DNA from: Haemonchus contortus
Taxonomy: Eukaryota > Nematoda > Chromadorea > Rhabditida > Trichostrongylidae
NCBI GenBank assembly: GCA_000469685.2
Contig: LS997562.1
Location: forward strand, 14,196,967-14,260,966
DNA length: 64,000 nucleotides
Direction of reading: 5' to 3'
Below are positions 21,561 to 32,038 of this stretch, in pieces. The first letter of the stretch is position 1. Each line of letters opens with the position of its first letter. The position numbers and the translations under genes were made by a program. Under the pieces are notes generated by a model. It was given only the letters and a program-made list of their open reading frames with translations. It was not told the DNA's origin and made no database searches.

Positions 21561-24500
21561 CTTTCTTGTGAAGTACTACAGTCTTGCAATGGAGAGTAGT
21601 TGGAAGGGAAGTTGAAGAACATCAATTTCATATAAATACTAGGCTTGGATAGTTGAATTCATTTTAAATGTGCTCACAGGCTATTGATTATCCTATTATA
21701 CACTTTGTTCGATTGCCAGGTTGGAGCTTGCGCTCCATGTCGGTTAAGACTCATCGACTTCGGCGCGGCCTGGTCGGACCTTGACCCCACGGGCTCACGC
21801 AGACTATGCCTAGTGGCTGACATCCCTTTTGGATCTTTACTGTCGAATACAAACCAGCACTAGTGAAATCAATCTATGCTCTCGGCATCAACCGATTGAA
21901 GAGCGTTAGCAATGTTTTTAGAACTCTTGATTCGATCCTTCCTCACAAAAAGGCAAATTCGGAAAAGGTACGCCTCATTGCACTTGGATACACAATGAGA
22001 AATTCAGTGGCACGATGGGTTTTTATGGGAGGGAAGTAGCGCTAGTCTCGGCGTTACACTGGTAGCTCAAATCTATCTGCCGTGGGCTGGCCGTCTCTCG
22101 ATCTTAGACTAGGGGAGCTACTTCTAGCACTTCTGTTGGTTCCTCATGGTGCTTGCGGCTGATAAAGCCTTTGCGAAGCAAACCGCTTTGAGCCAAGACC
22201 TTTTCACTCAACTCTCCGGAATATCCATCTCGCGCTTATACATATACCTCCCACCTCGTACTACGATTCCCATGACTGTGATTGGTTGCAATGGCATTTT
22301 ACCAAGCACACAGGGCGAAATCAGTAGCGATGATCAATTATTTTTTATCTCGAAGATAACGCTTCAAAGACATGACAAGTAGGATACACATATACAAAAA
22401 CATACAATACATGGCGAGTATATTCATATGCCACAATAATTATACAGCCACCTATAAATTTCACCGAACCTCACGTTCCAAGGAAGTCCATGAGAAATAA
22501 TTATGAAAATTGTGCTCTATTCGGACCGTAGCTTGCACACAAACAGCAAGTTCCATCTCAAGAACATGGACAATCTCCACCTCGTGTACTTTTCGAAGCT
22601 CTTTTCGAAGCTCTTCACTTTTATTGGTAAGCTTTCGGCTATAATGCCTTCGTCAGATCTTAATTATTCACACTTTATTGCTGCTTACAATCAGCTACTA
22701 TCAGTCACAATACAAAGCACATCGAAGCATACCAAGTCGCTCGGAAATAGTGGCGAGGAAAAGGGAATGGACCCGTCGGCGGTGAACTTAAAGGGGAAAT
22801 GGAAGCCACTCTTATCCTGAGGAGACTAAGTGTTATCACACAATCGGTCTCAGTAGGTCACGCACTTCCTCCTCCGCATTTATTTCCGGCTGATGCGGTA
22901 TGTTTCCCGTGCCTCCATGATTTACCTCTCCAATGGCCGTACCAAATATCTATGCAAAACCCTCACATCAAAGGATGGAGCGTTTCCTTTCTCATGCCTA
23001 AGTGTACGGTGCCTGGAAGCACTGCTGTGTGGATAAGCAGCGGGATTGGCCAACGCTCTTCTATGTAAGTTCATTCACTAATAAATATGAATAGCCCAAG
23101 AGGACGAAGAGGACGACCGAAGAGAAAGATGCAACCAGTGGTGGCTACGTAAGCAACTTCCTCGAAACATCAGAGACAGCACGTTCGGTTAGAAAGTGTA
23201 ACCATGTTGATTTCATACGTCACACTTTTGTTGTTCTGGAACTTACATGCATCATAATTAGCATCTGCCATGTGCTATGGCACGGAGCACAATCATCCAA
23301 AACGCACCGTTCCCGGAATTGATCGGGAAGACACCTCATGAAGTATTTTAATTATTAGCATCCAAAGATTATATAAATAAGTAGGAATGAATCAAAGACG
23401 TAGTTCAGCTTCTGTTTCGCATGTGCCCCAAGCAAAGCTTGACAAAATTCTCCCTCGGTGCTGATCAGGTCTCCGTAAGGATACTTAACTGTTGAGGGAA
23501 GGAAATGTTGTCCAAAACAGTAGCCATCGAGATAGCGATCTAATGAACTCTCATTCTTATACGTGCGTTTCATTCAGAATTCGTTTGTTGGCTTAATGTT
23601 GCGACCGCGACGCATTTAACGCGTTTTATTTAGCATTTCAGTTACTACTATAATTTTGCTCGAACGACTTTAGTTTTTCTTTTTTTAGCTTATTTTTGAC
23701 TTAATTTTGCTCGGATTTCCCCTTAAATTGGCGCTCTTTTACCATAATCCTCGTGTATCTCGTCGGCATCTCCAACATTGTTCCGTTATCCATCGTTATT
23801 AATATTCATATTGAAGTCACATTTTAGTTTTTCGCTTCTGAAATATCACACCTCGATTCCTTAATTTATCGCAAAGACACGCTATTAACTGCGATAACGA
23901 TTGCGTTACAAATACATGTTCCAGAAGCGTCAAACGTCATCTTTTAGTTGATGATTCGAATATCGGTCTGTGACCATCTGTCTTGCTCCCAAAATTGTGG
24001 GAGAACCATGTTTCCTCTTCCAGCTGAATTTGGAAAAGACATGGAAGGGTTTTCTACAGACTGGCAGAGGGCTCAATCGTATAGAGAGTCTAGGAATATC
24101 TCCAGGCACTGGTATGGAATTGAGTCATCAGCGATTGTATTGTTCTCTCCTACCTACGATGTCCGATGCAGGAATGGATCACTCCGTGAAAGAACATTTC
24201 ACAGTATGTCATTAATGGTATAGTTGGTCAGGATGGGGGTCAAATAACCAATTTTTTGACCTATCAATGATCCGTTGCAGAAATTGCGCGGGAAAGTGGC
24301 GCTGAGCGAAAGACACGTGCCAATGGAGGCAGTCCACGTTTCGCAACCCCGACAGCGAGCCCACTGCTCTTCCCATGAGGAGAGGAACCCCTCCAGCATT
24401 GAACCCCCTAGCTTCCCCTTTTCGTCCGTCCGTTTTGTCTCATCTGTTTGTGAGAATCGACCAGCGGTTCCCAATCTCTTGTTGTCAGAAATAGTTGTGT

Positions 24501-26773
24501 TGCTTGTTCTCCCTTATTTTTTGAATCTCCTCGATAACAATTTCTTTTGGAAATCTCCCATGACACTACCTCCACAGCGTTGCCTATTGTTCTTTTTTTG
24601 TGGTGCGATAATTCTTTTGGTTAATTGCGAGTTGGCACTCAGGAAATTTGATAATTTTTACATGTAGCCCGAAGTGCAATAAAAGAGTTGAATTTAGTAT
24701 GAACGGAATTTTAGTATTGATCGACTAATCGGTTGATAACCACGTGACCATTTTGGACCGTACTGCTAAAAGAGCGGGCAGTACCGAATAGTTATCACTC
24801 TGCTAGCAGGTCCGCAAGACGATCTATGAATGTGGCGCAGGTGTCGATTTTATTAGAGATTTTGCCAAGGGAACTGTGCGTCATATGCTCATATTGAAAA
24901 CAGATCCACGAAAACACTAGTGTTCCGTCTTATACGTCATCACAGGCAAAGCATTCTCTAGAAGAGACTGTTATTTGCCAAAGACTACACCTCAGGTCGC
25001 ATCTTAATCGCAAAACGCCTGAAGCTGAACAGCAGTTCAGACAAGCGGCGATAGAGAACCAGCGCGGCCAGCATTGGTAGAGGCGCAGCGAGCGAGGAGT
25101 ATGAGGGCCGGAGGGGCAACAGTTGATCGTGGTGCGCTGAACAGGGACCCGTTCCGTCGTAGGAGCAACGGACGTTATATTTTTCATGGCAGGAACCCAT
25201 TTTACAATCGTATAAGGAATGTACCAATCCGACGAAGTTGGTAGGGCCACAGTTTGCTGGATGAGCCAGCCAATACGGAAAAGAGCGGCATGTCATGTAT
25301 ACTCATCATTTATTTGTCATGTATTTATTGCCATGTATTTGTATCGTCTATTTGTGCACTGGTATTTGTTCTCAACCCTATTGCCATGTGTTTTTTGTCG
25401 TTATCCTTGGGATAAAGAATGGATTGATTGGATGTCGTTGCTATTGATTTGGCCTGGTGTGCCTGGGAAAATAACATTGCTACCAATCAACGTTATGGAA
25501 ATCGTGGAGCGGGGCGGGAGGTATATGAGCACGCATATCTCGAAGCGCCTTGTGTGAAAATGTCTTGGCTCGAAGTGGTTAGCTTCGAAAAGGCTTTCAG
25601 CCACAAGCACGATGAGGAACCAGCAGAAATGCTTGAAAGTAGCTTCAGATGTGCGGAAATTTGTACGGTCGCAACTGATCAAGCTTTCTTCGATCTTGAA
25701 TAGGTGCATAGACTGCGATCTATGCTGCCCGCACATCGCTACTAATCGAGTTGAAACATTTAAACAAAAGAGAATAATGAATAAAGACAGTAAAAAGGAA
25801 GCTTTTATAGAAAGTGAGTTTATTTTTGAGAGGAAAAGGTTTCGCCATCTAATCCAGCGGTAAGAGTTTTATTACCATGCATAATAAGTGCATTCAATAT
25901 AGTTCTATTCGAAGTTCCTGAAAAATGGGAAAAAAGCCTATAAGTTCATTTTTTGGGACTTCTGCTTCTGCTCGACATCAAACAGCCTTAACAGAACCAA
26001 TGCAATTCTCTACAATCGTTTGATATTGGGAGAGCCATTCATTGAGAGGTCATCGAACGCTTGACGGCTCACCATTCAGGCCATTTCAAGTTTTCATAGG
26101 AGGCCTCAATCATGAAGCGGGAGCTGCCCTTGTACGCCTGAACGAAATGAGAGTTTCGGAAACTGGAAAGGAATCTTCACTCTTCTGACAAGATGTCATT
26201 GAGGGATCCTTCCACAACTCAGGAAGAGCCAGAGCTCCAAGGAGGAACCACTTGCAGAGGAACGAAAAGATATACAAAAAATGAAGAAAGTAATATTTTG
26301 TGAAAGGTTTCCTTCAATTTGGACCGCATGTAAATATTTCACATTTTCCTCAACTCCATGTTCTTCAGAAGAGGTGGCAAATTGTCCTAATTCAAGAATT
26401 TTTCACGAAGATGTCCAATTCTATAATGAACAGAACTATCTATATGTATGTATTATTTCATTGTATTTACTGTATAAAAACGCCTACTATCTATAGAGAC
26501 TGCACTTTTCCCACAGTGATTGTTCTCATTACTTGACAAAATTTGACGGCCAATTATCCCGGAATCTTCGCACCAAACTGAAGTCATTTCGCGCTAGATA
26601 CAGATAGGCTTAATTAGGTGCGACCGCGCAATTGTTCTCCCATCCAGTAGCTTCTCAAGTCTTAGGTGGAGAGGCGGTCACCACATATAGGTTTGAGTGT
26701 GTAGCGCCAAGACCAGCGCTCCTTCCCTCCCTTGTTGGTCCATTTCCACTTCTCGTTGTGCACCGAGAGCAAT
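21561..26773. other. 5.2 kb with no supported gene; dispersed repeat pair inside
   Basis: Open frames are short and overlap on both strands. Two segments, 22205-22335 (plus) and 25436-25575 (minus), are diverged copies of one repeat containing TACCTCCCxCCxCG and ACCAATCAxxGT. TAAGCTTTCGGCTATAATGC at 22627 looks like a Penelope-type tail in reverse. Plus-strand open segments at 23948-24223 and 24277-24667 could join across a 58-bp gap with GT/AG-like borders, but no domain is recognised. I do not call a gene. Confidence 0.35.
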
Positions 26774-26907
26774 AAGTTATAAGTTATAAGTTTATTACGC
26801 CTGCGGAAGGCAAACGTGAGAAAGAAAACAAAACACAACGTAAATATTAAACATGTGTACAAGCAGCCGATGCAGAATACAAAGATAAATCAGTTAGTTA
26901 ATCAGTC

Positions 26908-29742
26908 TCAAGAAACGTTAGGACCAGTTCCTTTCAGCAGCAACTTAACTACTTGGCGTTTGAACTGTGCTAGCGATGAAGAGACGGGTATATTTTTCAC
27001 CACTCTTAGATAATCACTGCCAGCCCTGAAGGTAAAGCTGCTCGCTCGCAAGTTTGTTTTAGGACGTGCCAAAGAAATCTTCATGCAGCCACTCCTAGTC
27101 CTCGAATGTGTCAGCTTGAAAACATTGGAACCGTGACCACACGTGTCGTGTACAAGTCTGTGAACCATGCAAAGATCGAAAACCCTGCGTCGCGTTTCTA
27201 AGGATGTCAGTCCAAAATACTGATTCCTGATAGCTGCCCTTGGTATTCTAGAGTACAAAAATCCACCAAGTCTAATGAGCAGCTTACGAGTAAAGTTATT
27301 TTGAACCTTTTCAAGCGCGTAGACATGCTTCCTTTTCTTGCTGTTGAAAACCGTAGTGCTCGATTCAACCAGAGGTCGCACATACGACTTGTAAGCACGC
27401 AACAGAGCTCCTTTATTAGCTAAAGACAGACCTTTGAAAATTTGGAATGTCCGAAGATTGGCTAATCTGATCCTCGTCTTGATGTGCTCCGTGAAGTCTA
27501 GTCTGTCATTGTAGTAGAAGCCGAGGTCTCTTACGGCTTGCACCGCAGAGAGAGGGACACCATCAACAGTGTACGTGCGCGTTGGTGAAGTGCAAGAACG
27601 TAGTTGCATGTACACTGTCTTGTGTGGCGCTATAGGCAATTGCCAATCCTTCGACCAGCTCACCGTTAGATCAATTGCTCTTTGGAGTTCTTGAGAGTCT
27701 GCTTCTACTGAAATTGCCTTATAGATTTTTATGTCGTCAGCATACACCTTCGGAGTGACGCCTACTTCGCGAAGCATATCAGGAAGCTCAGCCGTGAAAA
27801 CATTGAAAAGCACCGGTGACAGCACACCTCCTTGGGGCACACCACTTATTACCCGCCGGACTTCTGAAAAGGACTGACCAATCTTAACTTGAAACGTTCT
27901 ATCACTCAAATACTCTGAGATCCAATTCGTAATGATCGGGTGGAACTTCAAAGTCTTCAGCTTTACGATCAGTTTCCTGTGCGAAACCCTGTCGAAAGCT
28001 TTGGCAAAGTCAAAGTAAATGACGTCACAGGAAAGCTTATCATCAAGAGCTTCTGTCCAATCGTCCAGGCACTCAATCATATTTGTTTCAACGGAAAGAC
28101 CAGGAGTAAAACCATGCTGGTGCCTCGAAACAATATGGTTACTAGACAAGTGACGACTGACATGCTTTTTCAGGACTTTCTCAAATAGCCGACAGAAAAG
28201 AGATGTAATGCTTACGGGGCGATAATTCTCAGGGTTCCAAGATGGTTCTTTCTTCAGTAGCGGGGTAACAAAGGAATGTTTCCAGCGCACGGGTACCTCA
28301 CCGAAGCACAACGACTGGTTATAAATGTAGGCAAGAGGACCACAGATAACTGCGGCTATTTTTTGCACAACAAAAAATGGTACAAAATCAGGGGTGACCG
28401 AGCAAGAACCAGGCCATTTCATGATCAGCTCATATAGCTCAGAGGCGATGAACCACGGAACCTGCTTCATTGGCTCGACAGACGGCGAAAACCATTCAGG
28501 AACATTTCCATCATCTTCCTGGAAGACGCTCTCGAAGTGATCAGCCAACAAATTGGCTTTATCTACTGGAGAGAATGCAACAACTTCTCCTCTTCTCAAA
28601 CAACCGATTTGCTTGAAGTCCTTGATCCTTCTGCTCGAATACCTGTGAAAAACCTTAGCATTACCTGATTCAATAATTTTCCTTTCTAAATGGTCGTTGT
28701 ACCTTTTTAGATGTGTGTGGAAACGCTTTGTAAAGGTCTTGTATTCATCCCAATTTCCGGATTGTCTGGCCTCGTTGAATAAGCATTCTCTATGCTCCCA
28801 CATATTTTGCAAATGCCTAGGTAGGTGGATTGAGTTCACACAAGGAACCTTCTTCCAGGGGATATAGTAGTCCATTGCTGTGTGCAAAACAGATAGAAAA
28901 AGCTCGTACTTCTCATTCACACTACCTTGAGATTCAAGCAAGGGAATCCAGTGTATTTGAGCTAGACTATGGCACAGATCATCAAAATTACAGCTGGAAT
29001 ACATGCGCTTGTAAGCGTAGGCGGACGAGGAAACCTGTCTCATAATTTCGAAAACAATGCTATTGTGGTCACTTAAACCTACAGGTGGGACAACTTTGGG
29101 AGTTCTTACCAAATTCGGCGTATTACAGAAAACTAAATCAAGAATGTTGTTACCCCTGGTGGGTTTTCTGACATATTGAGTAAGATTGTGACCATGAACT
29201 AGCTCATTCATATAGACCTTAGCGACAGAATCAGGACAGCCTTCTGACTGGTTATAAAGTTCAGGCAGATTGAAATCACCGAGTACAACACTATGTTTCT
29301 CACATGACATCAGGTCACTAAGTGCTTTAACCAATAATTCGGAGTTTGCTCTGGAACACGAGGGTGCCCTATAAACCACAATCATTCTAAAACTAAAGTC
29401 GTCACAGAATACATCGGCGCAAAGTATGTCGAATGACTCCTCTACTGATTCCGCAAATACTGGAAATAGCGAAAGCCTACGTTGAGCTAGAAGAATGACA
29501 CCACCACCAGGTTTTTTGGGACGGTCACATCTAACTACGACGTACGGGTCCACAACCATACCAAGCAATCCGGCTAAAGTGTGCCTTGGTTTTAACCATG
29601 TCTCCGAAAATGCAAAAATGTCGTAGTTTTTCGCCAGCAAAATCTTTAGGAACTCCTTGTTTCTCGAGACCGATCTCACATTAGCATAGAAACATCTGAG
29701 CGGTCCAACATACCGAGGAAAACTTCTCAGTTTCCCTCGACG
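26908..29742 (-). CDS. CR1 retrotransposon ORF2: APE endonuclease and reverse transcriptase
   Basis: The frame is open from 29742 (after an in-frame TAG at 29745-29743) to the stop at 26908, about 944 residues. Endonuclease motifs in order: CFYANVRS, FAFSETWL, VVYRAP, VVLGDFNLP, LDLVFCNTP, GLSDHNSI. Reverse transcriptase motifs: ENYRPVSITSLFCRLFEKVL, HGFTPGLSVETNMIE, VIYFDFAKAFDRVSH, ISGVPQGGVLSPVLFN and the catalytic VYADDIKIY, then a thumb and C-terminal region. All catalytic motifs are present, so the enzyme may be functional. No ATG precedes the endonuclease motifs in this frame; the first Met (GLLGM) comes after FAFSETWL. Translation as an ORF1-ORF2 product by -1 frameshifting is the simplest reading. 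Confidence 0.88.
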   Translation of the reverse strand, partial: RRGKLRSFPRYVGPLRCFYANVRSVSRNKEFLKILLAKNYDIFAFSETWLKPRHTLAGLLGMVVDPYVVVRCDRPKKPGGGVILLAQRRLSLFPVFAESVEESFDILCADVFCDDFSFRMIVVYRAPSCSRANSELLVKALSDLMSCEKHSVVLGDFNLPELYNQSEGCPDSVAKVYMNELVHGHNLTQYVRKPTRGNNILDLVFCNTPNLVRTPKVVPPVGLSDHNSIVFEIMRQVSSSAYAYKRMYSSCNFDDLCHSLAQIHWIPLLESQGSVNEKYELFLSVLHTAMDYYIPWKKVPCVNSIHLPRHLQNMWEHRECLFNEARQSGNWDEYKTFTKRFHTHLKRYNDHLERKIIESGNAKVFHRYSSRRIKDFKQIGCLRRGEVVAFSPVDKANLLADHFESVFQEDDGNVPEWFSPSVEPMKQVPWFIASELYELIMKWPGSCSVTPDFVPFFVVQKIAAVICGPLAYIYNQSLCFGEVPVRWKHSFVTPLLKKEPSWNPENYRPVSITSLFCRLFEKVLKKHVSRHLSSNHIVSRHQHGFTPGLSVETNMIECLDDWTEALDDKLSCDVIYFDFAKAFDRVSHRKLIVKLKTLKFHPIITNWISEYLSDRTFQVKIGQSFSEVRRVISGVPQGGVLSPVLFNVFTAELPDMLREVGVTPKVYADDIKIYKAISVEADSQELQRAIDLTVSWSKDWQLPIAPHKTVYMQLRSCTSPTRTYTVDGVPLSAVQAVRDLGFYYNDRLDFTEHIKTRIRLANLRTFQIFKGLSLANKGALLRAYKSYVRPLVESSTTVFNSKKRKHVYALEKVQNNFTRKLLIRLGGFLYSRIPRAAIRNQYFGLTSLETRRRVFDLCMVHRLVHDTCGHGSNVFKLTHSRTRSGCMKISLARPKTNLRASSFTFRAGSDYLRVVKNIPVSSSLAQFKRQVVKLLLKGTGPNVS

Positions 29743-30506
29743 CTATTGGAGCGCCCACCCGCATAACTAGGTTCGGAAGTGCCGGTTAAACCACCATTGG
29801 CAGGTGGTGTACCTTCCTCATGCCTAGTCATGTGGCTGCGTTCCTCACGCCTACGCCTCCTCTGCTCTGGAGTTAGGGACTCTCTTAAATAGATTCCCTT
29901 TCCAGTAAAGTAGCGAAGCCGTGAGGCCCTTTTCACCGCCAAACGTTGGAAAACTCGTGACGGTAGCACAACCTTTACCAACCTATCCTTTCCGATTTGA
30001 GGCCTGCCTAGACGGTATACACACATGGGGTTACATTCAATGCCAAGAAAGTCTAAAATATTACATACACTAGCATAATCGTATGAAAGGCGTCCCCGCG
30101 TACTTTGATTTTTCTCTTCAGGTACGCCACTAATAACAACAGACCGGAGCCTCTCCACTTCCTGGCAGGGTAGCCCTGCTTCAGTAGAAGCAGGAACACT
30201 ACCGGAAGCCGTTCGACCCCGATCCTGTGACACAGTATTAACGCTAGTGACAGGTGACGACTCACGAGGCACTAACTTGCGAACACAATCTAATTCTTGC
30301 CTCAGCTCGATATTCTCCAAGCGAAGTGACTGGAGTTCACGTGTGATCGCAGTAATCACCTTCTTTATCCCATCGGCAATCCGGCTAGACTTCGTGATGG
30401 CCTCCACTTGCTCTTGTATCTCCTTGGGGAGCACCACATCCACCGCTCCTGGCTCGCCTTGCTTCTGCCCATTAGCGCTTCTCGAGGCACCGCTGCGTAG
30501 ATCCAT
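29727..30506 (-). CDS. CR1 retrotransposon ORF1 protein (nucleic-acid binding)
   Basis: 259 residues from ATG at 30506 to TGA at 29729-29727. Residues about 45-80 form a heptad-rich coiled coil (ITRELQSLRLENIELRQEL). Residues about 120-205 look like the RRM-type domain of LINE ORF1 proteins: VVISGVPEEKNQSTRG, then VYRLGRPQIGKDRLVKVVLP, and a basic tail LTPEQRRRRREER. ORF1 proteins of this class bind element RNA and assemble into multimers. The last codons GAG GGA AAC TGA overlap the start of the ORF2 frame, in -1 phase; see the frameshift site. Confidence 0.8.
   Translation of the reverse strand: MDLRSGASRSANGQKQGEPGAVDVVLPKEIQEQVEAITKSSRIADGIKKVITAITRELQSLRLENIELRQELDCVRKLVPRESSPVTSVNTVSQDRGRTASGSVPASTEAGLPCQEVERLRSVVISGVPEEKNQSTRGRLSYDYASVCNILDFLGIECNPMCVYRLGRPQIGKDRLVKVVLPSRVFQRLAVKRASRLRYFTGKGIYLRESLTPEQRRRRREERSHMTRHEEGTPPANGGLTGTSEPSYAGGRSNSVEGN
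29730..29736 (-). promoter_or_regulatory. candidate -1 ribosomal frameshift site GGGAAAC
   Basis: On the minus strand the heptamer G GGA AAC lies in the ORF1 frame immediately before the ORF1 TGA stop. Slippage by -1 gives GGG AAA and continues in ORF2 (CTG AGA AGT). A possible stem starts about 23 nt after the heptamer: GGACCGCUCA pairs with UGAG-(AU)-CGGUCU, 10 pairs with a 2-nt bulge and an 18-nt loop. The spacer is longer than the usual 5-9 nt. Confidence 0.6.
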
Positions 30507-30768
30507 GTCGAATAGATGAATTGATCAATGTCACGACTCGAATCAATCAAACGGCAGCGGCGAACGTTCCGCTGATACTCACAAATCAAATGAAAAAAAC
30601 AGCAAATTACCGTTTCTGGTGGCACTCAAGACGAACGAAAATGCTCACGTGCCACAGCGAGCGAAGCGTGAATCCGTTGAAGTCGAGCAGAAGCACAAAA
30701 AAAACTTGGCGATCAGAGCGAATTGTTGGGCCGCCGCACAGCACCCACGACGTCTTGGAGTGAAAGCA

Positions 30769-30903
30769 ATGAGACCGGACAGTTCCAAAGACGTAGTTAT
30801 CGGTGTTTTATCGGTTGGTGCTGTTAGTATAGGATTGGTTTCACAATTAATGACTTATATTCGAGTGAAAAGATTCAAGAGAGTTGTCAGCCACTCAGCA
30901 TAG
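30769..30903 (+). CDS. small open frame, predicted single-pass membrane peptide (uncertain)
   Basis: 44 residues from ATG 30769 to TAG 30901-30903. Residues 9-28 form one hydrophobic helix (VVIGVLSVGAVSIGLVSQLM), followed by a basic stretch YIRVKRFKRVV. The frame is also open upstream to 30619. It lies antisense to the likely 5' region of the CR1 element. AATAAATAAA follows near 31016. No family recognised. It could be a host mini-gene, a retrocopy fragment or chance. Confidence 0.2.
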   Translation: MRPDSSKDVVIGVLSVGAVSIGLVSQLMTYIRVKRFKRVVSHSA

Positions 30904-32038
30904 TCTGCCTGAGTCCGTCTGGGATCGAGTCAACCAGGCCGTGTTGAACTCTCGCGACAAGCCTCAACCTGACACGGGACTCAAGCTCCATCGTTACCAA
31001 TAGATAAATAACGGATTAAATAAATAAAACTTCCGGTAAGTAAGAATTTGCAGCTTACAATTCGTTAAAAAGAATGGAAGATACCTAGCGAAGGGGAGAG
31101 ATTTCTGAAGCATCACCGCCAAACGTAATTGTCCTCTCTCAACTTTTTCCACCCCTTATGATGGAGAGCGGCATACTAGGGTTTAACAACCTCGAAGAGT
31201 AATCCGTCACGGTCTTTGCCATTCATTGTCACGAAGTATTTTTACGCGAAGGAAAAGATTGCAGACAGAGGGATAGTGGCTCTCATGAAGGTGACAGGAC
31301 TTGACATTGCTCACAGCAGGCGGGACTAGCACGACAATTGGCGCCTGGTCGGATACTAATAGGCCTGTTGCCTTTGATATAAATGCTCAAAGTTGGAAGG
31401 AGTACAAGCAGCGGGATAGAAGTACTGATGGTATGTGGTAGACCAGATTTCCTCAAGGAAGGCGGAACGTGCGCAAAATGCTGTAGGCGTAGAGTCCTTG
31501 CGTTTATACTTGGAGAAGATATAAGGGGTAGGACACTGACGATTGATGTTTCTAATGAGTTCCATCCTCAGGGGGGGGGGTGAACGTTCCCTTCCTGGCC
31601 CCAGAGTTTCATATTTCGAGAACACAGGCGACGTTATGAAAACACTGAGGAACGAACCAAGTTACTGAGATACTCGACTCAAACACCACTACTTACTCGA
31701 ACACGGCTTTAGCAGTACTCTGCTCATGATGGATTGAACGTACATGATGGGGTCGGGTTGTGTGTCTTTGGCAGGAATTTATATCTCCTGTGCTCCTGTA
31801 CCGAAGCATCCAAATTCAGAACGGATGTGGGCCTAGTTCAACTCGAAAATAGGAGAGCCATACGTCAGCCGGGCGATCCCAGTGATTAGTAAGGCACTGA
31901 TACCTAGTCTGGAAACACGATAAAGAGTGGTCGATAACCGGGACGAAATAACCCAAGCACCTTCCCAATTCTTCTTCTTCTTCTTTTCTTATTCTCACTA
32001 GCGTTAATCCCGCGCCGTCGCAGGGCCCGCTATTCTTC
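30904..32038. other. intergenic, nothing recognised
   Basis: Only short frames; includes a G10 run at 31572-31581 and a TTC-rich stretch near 31973. Confidence 0.3.

Larger units (their letters stand above)
26774..30506 (-). mobile_element. apparently intact CR1-type non-LTR retrotransposon
   Basis: Two long uninterrupted reading frames (ORF1 30506-29727, ORF2 29742-26908) are followed by a 3' end at 26774-26790 made of 7-bp tandem units (ACTTATA on the minus strand). Short tandem repeats at the 3' end instead of poly(A) are typical of the CR1 group. The 5' end upstream of 30506 cannot be fixed. No target duplication was found. Absence of stops and frameshifts over 3.6 kb suggests recent activity. 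Confidence 0.85.

Noticed and set aside
24277..24667. 130-codon open frame as a gene
   Set aside because: No ATG start, no motif, and it overlaps other frames; a hydrophobic C-terminal part alone is not evidence.
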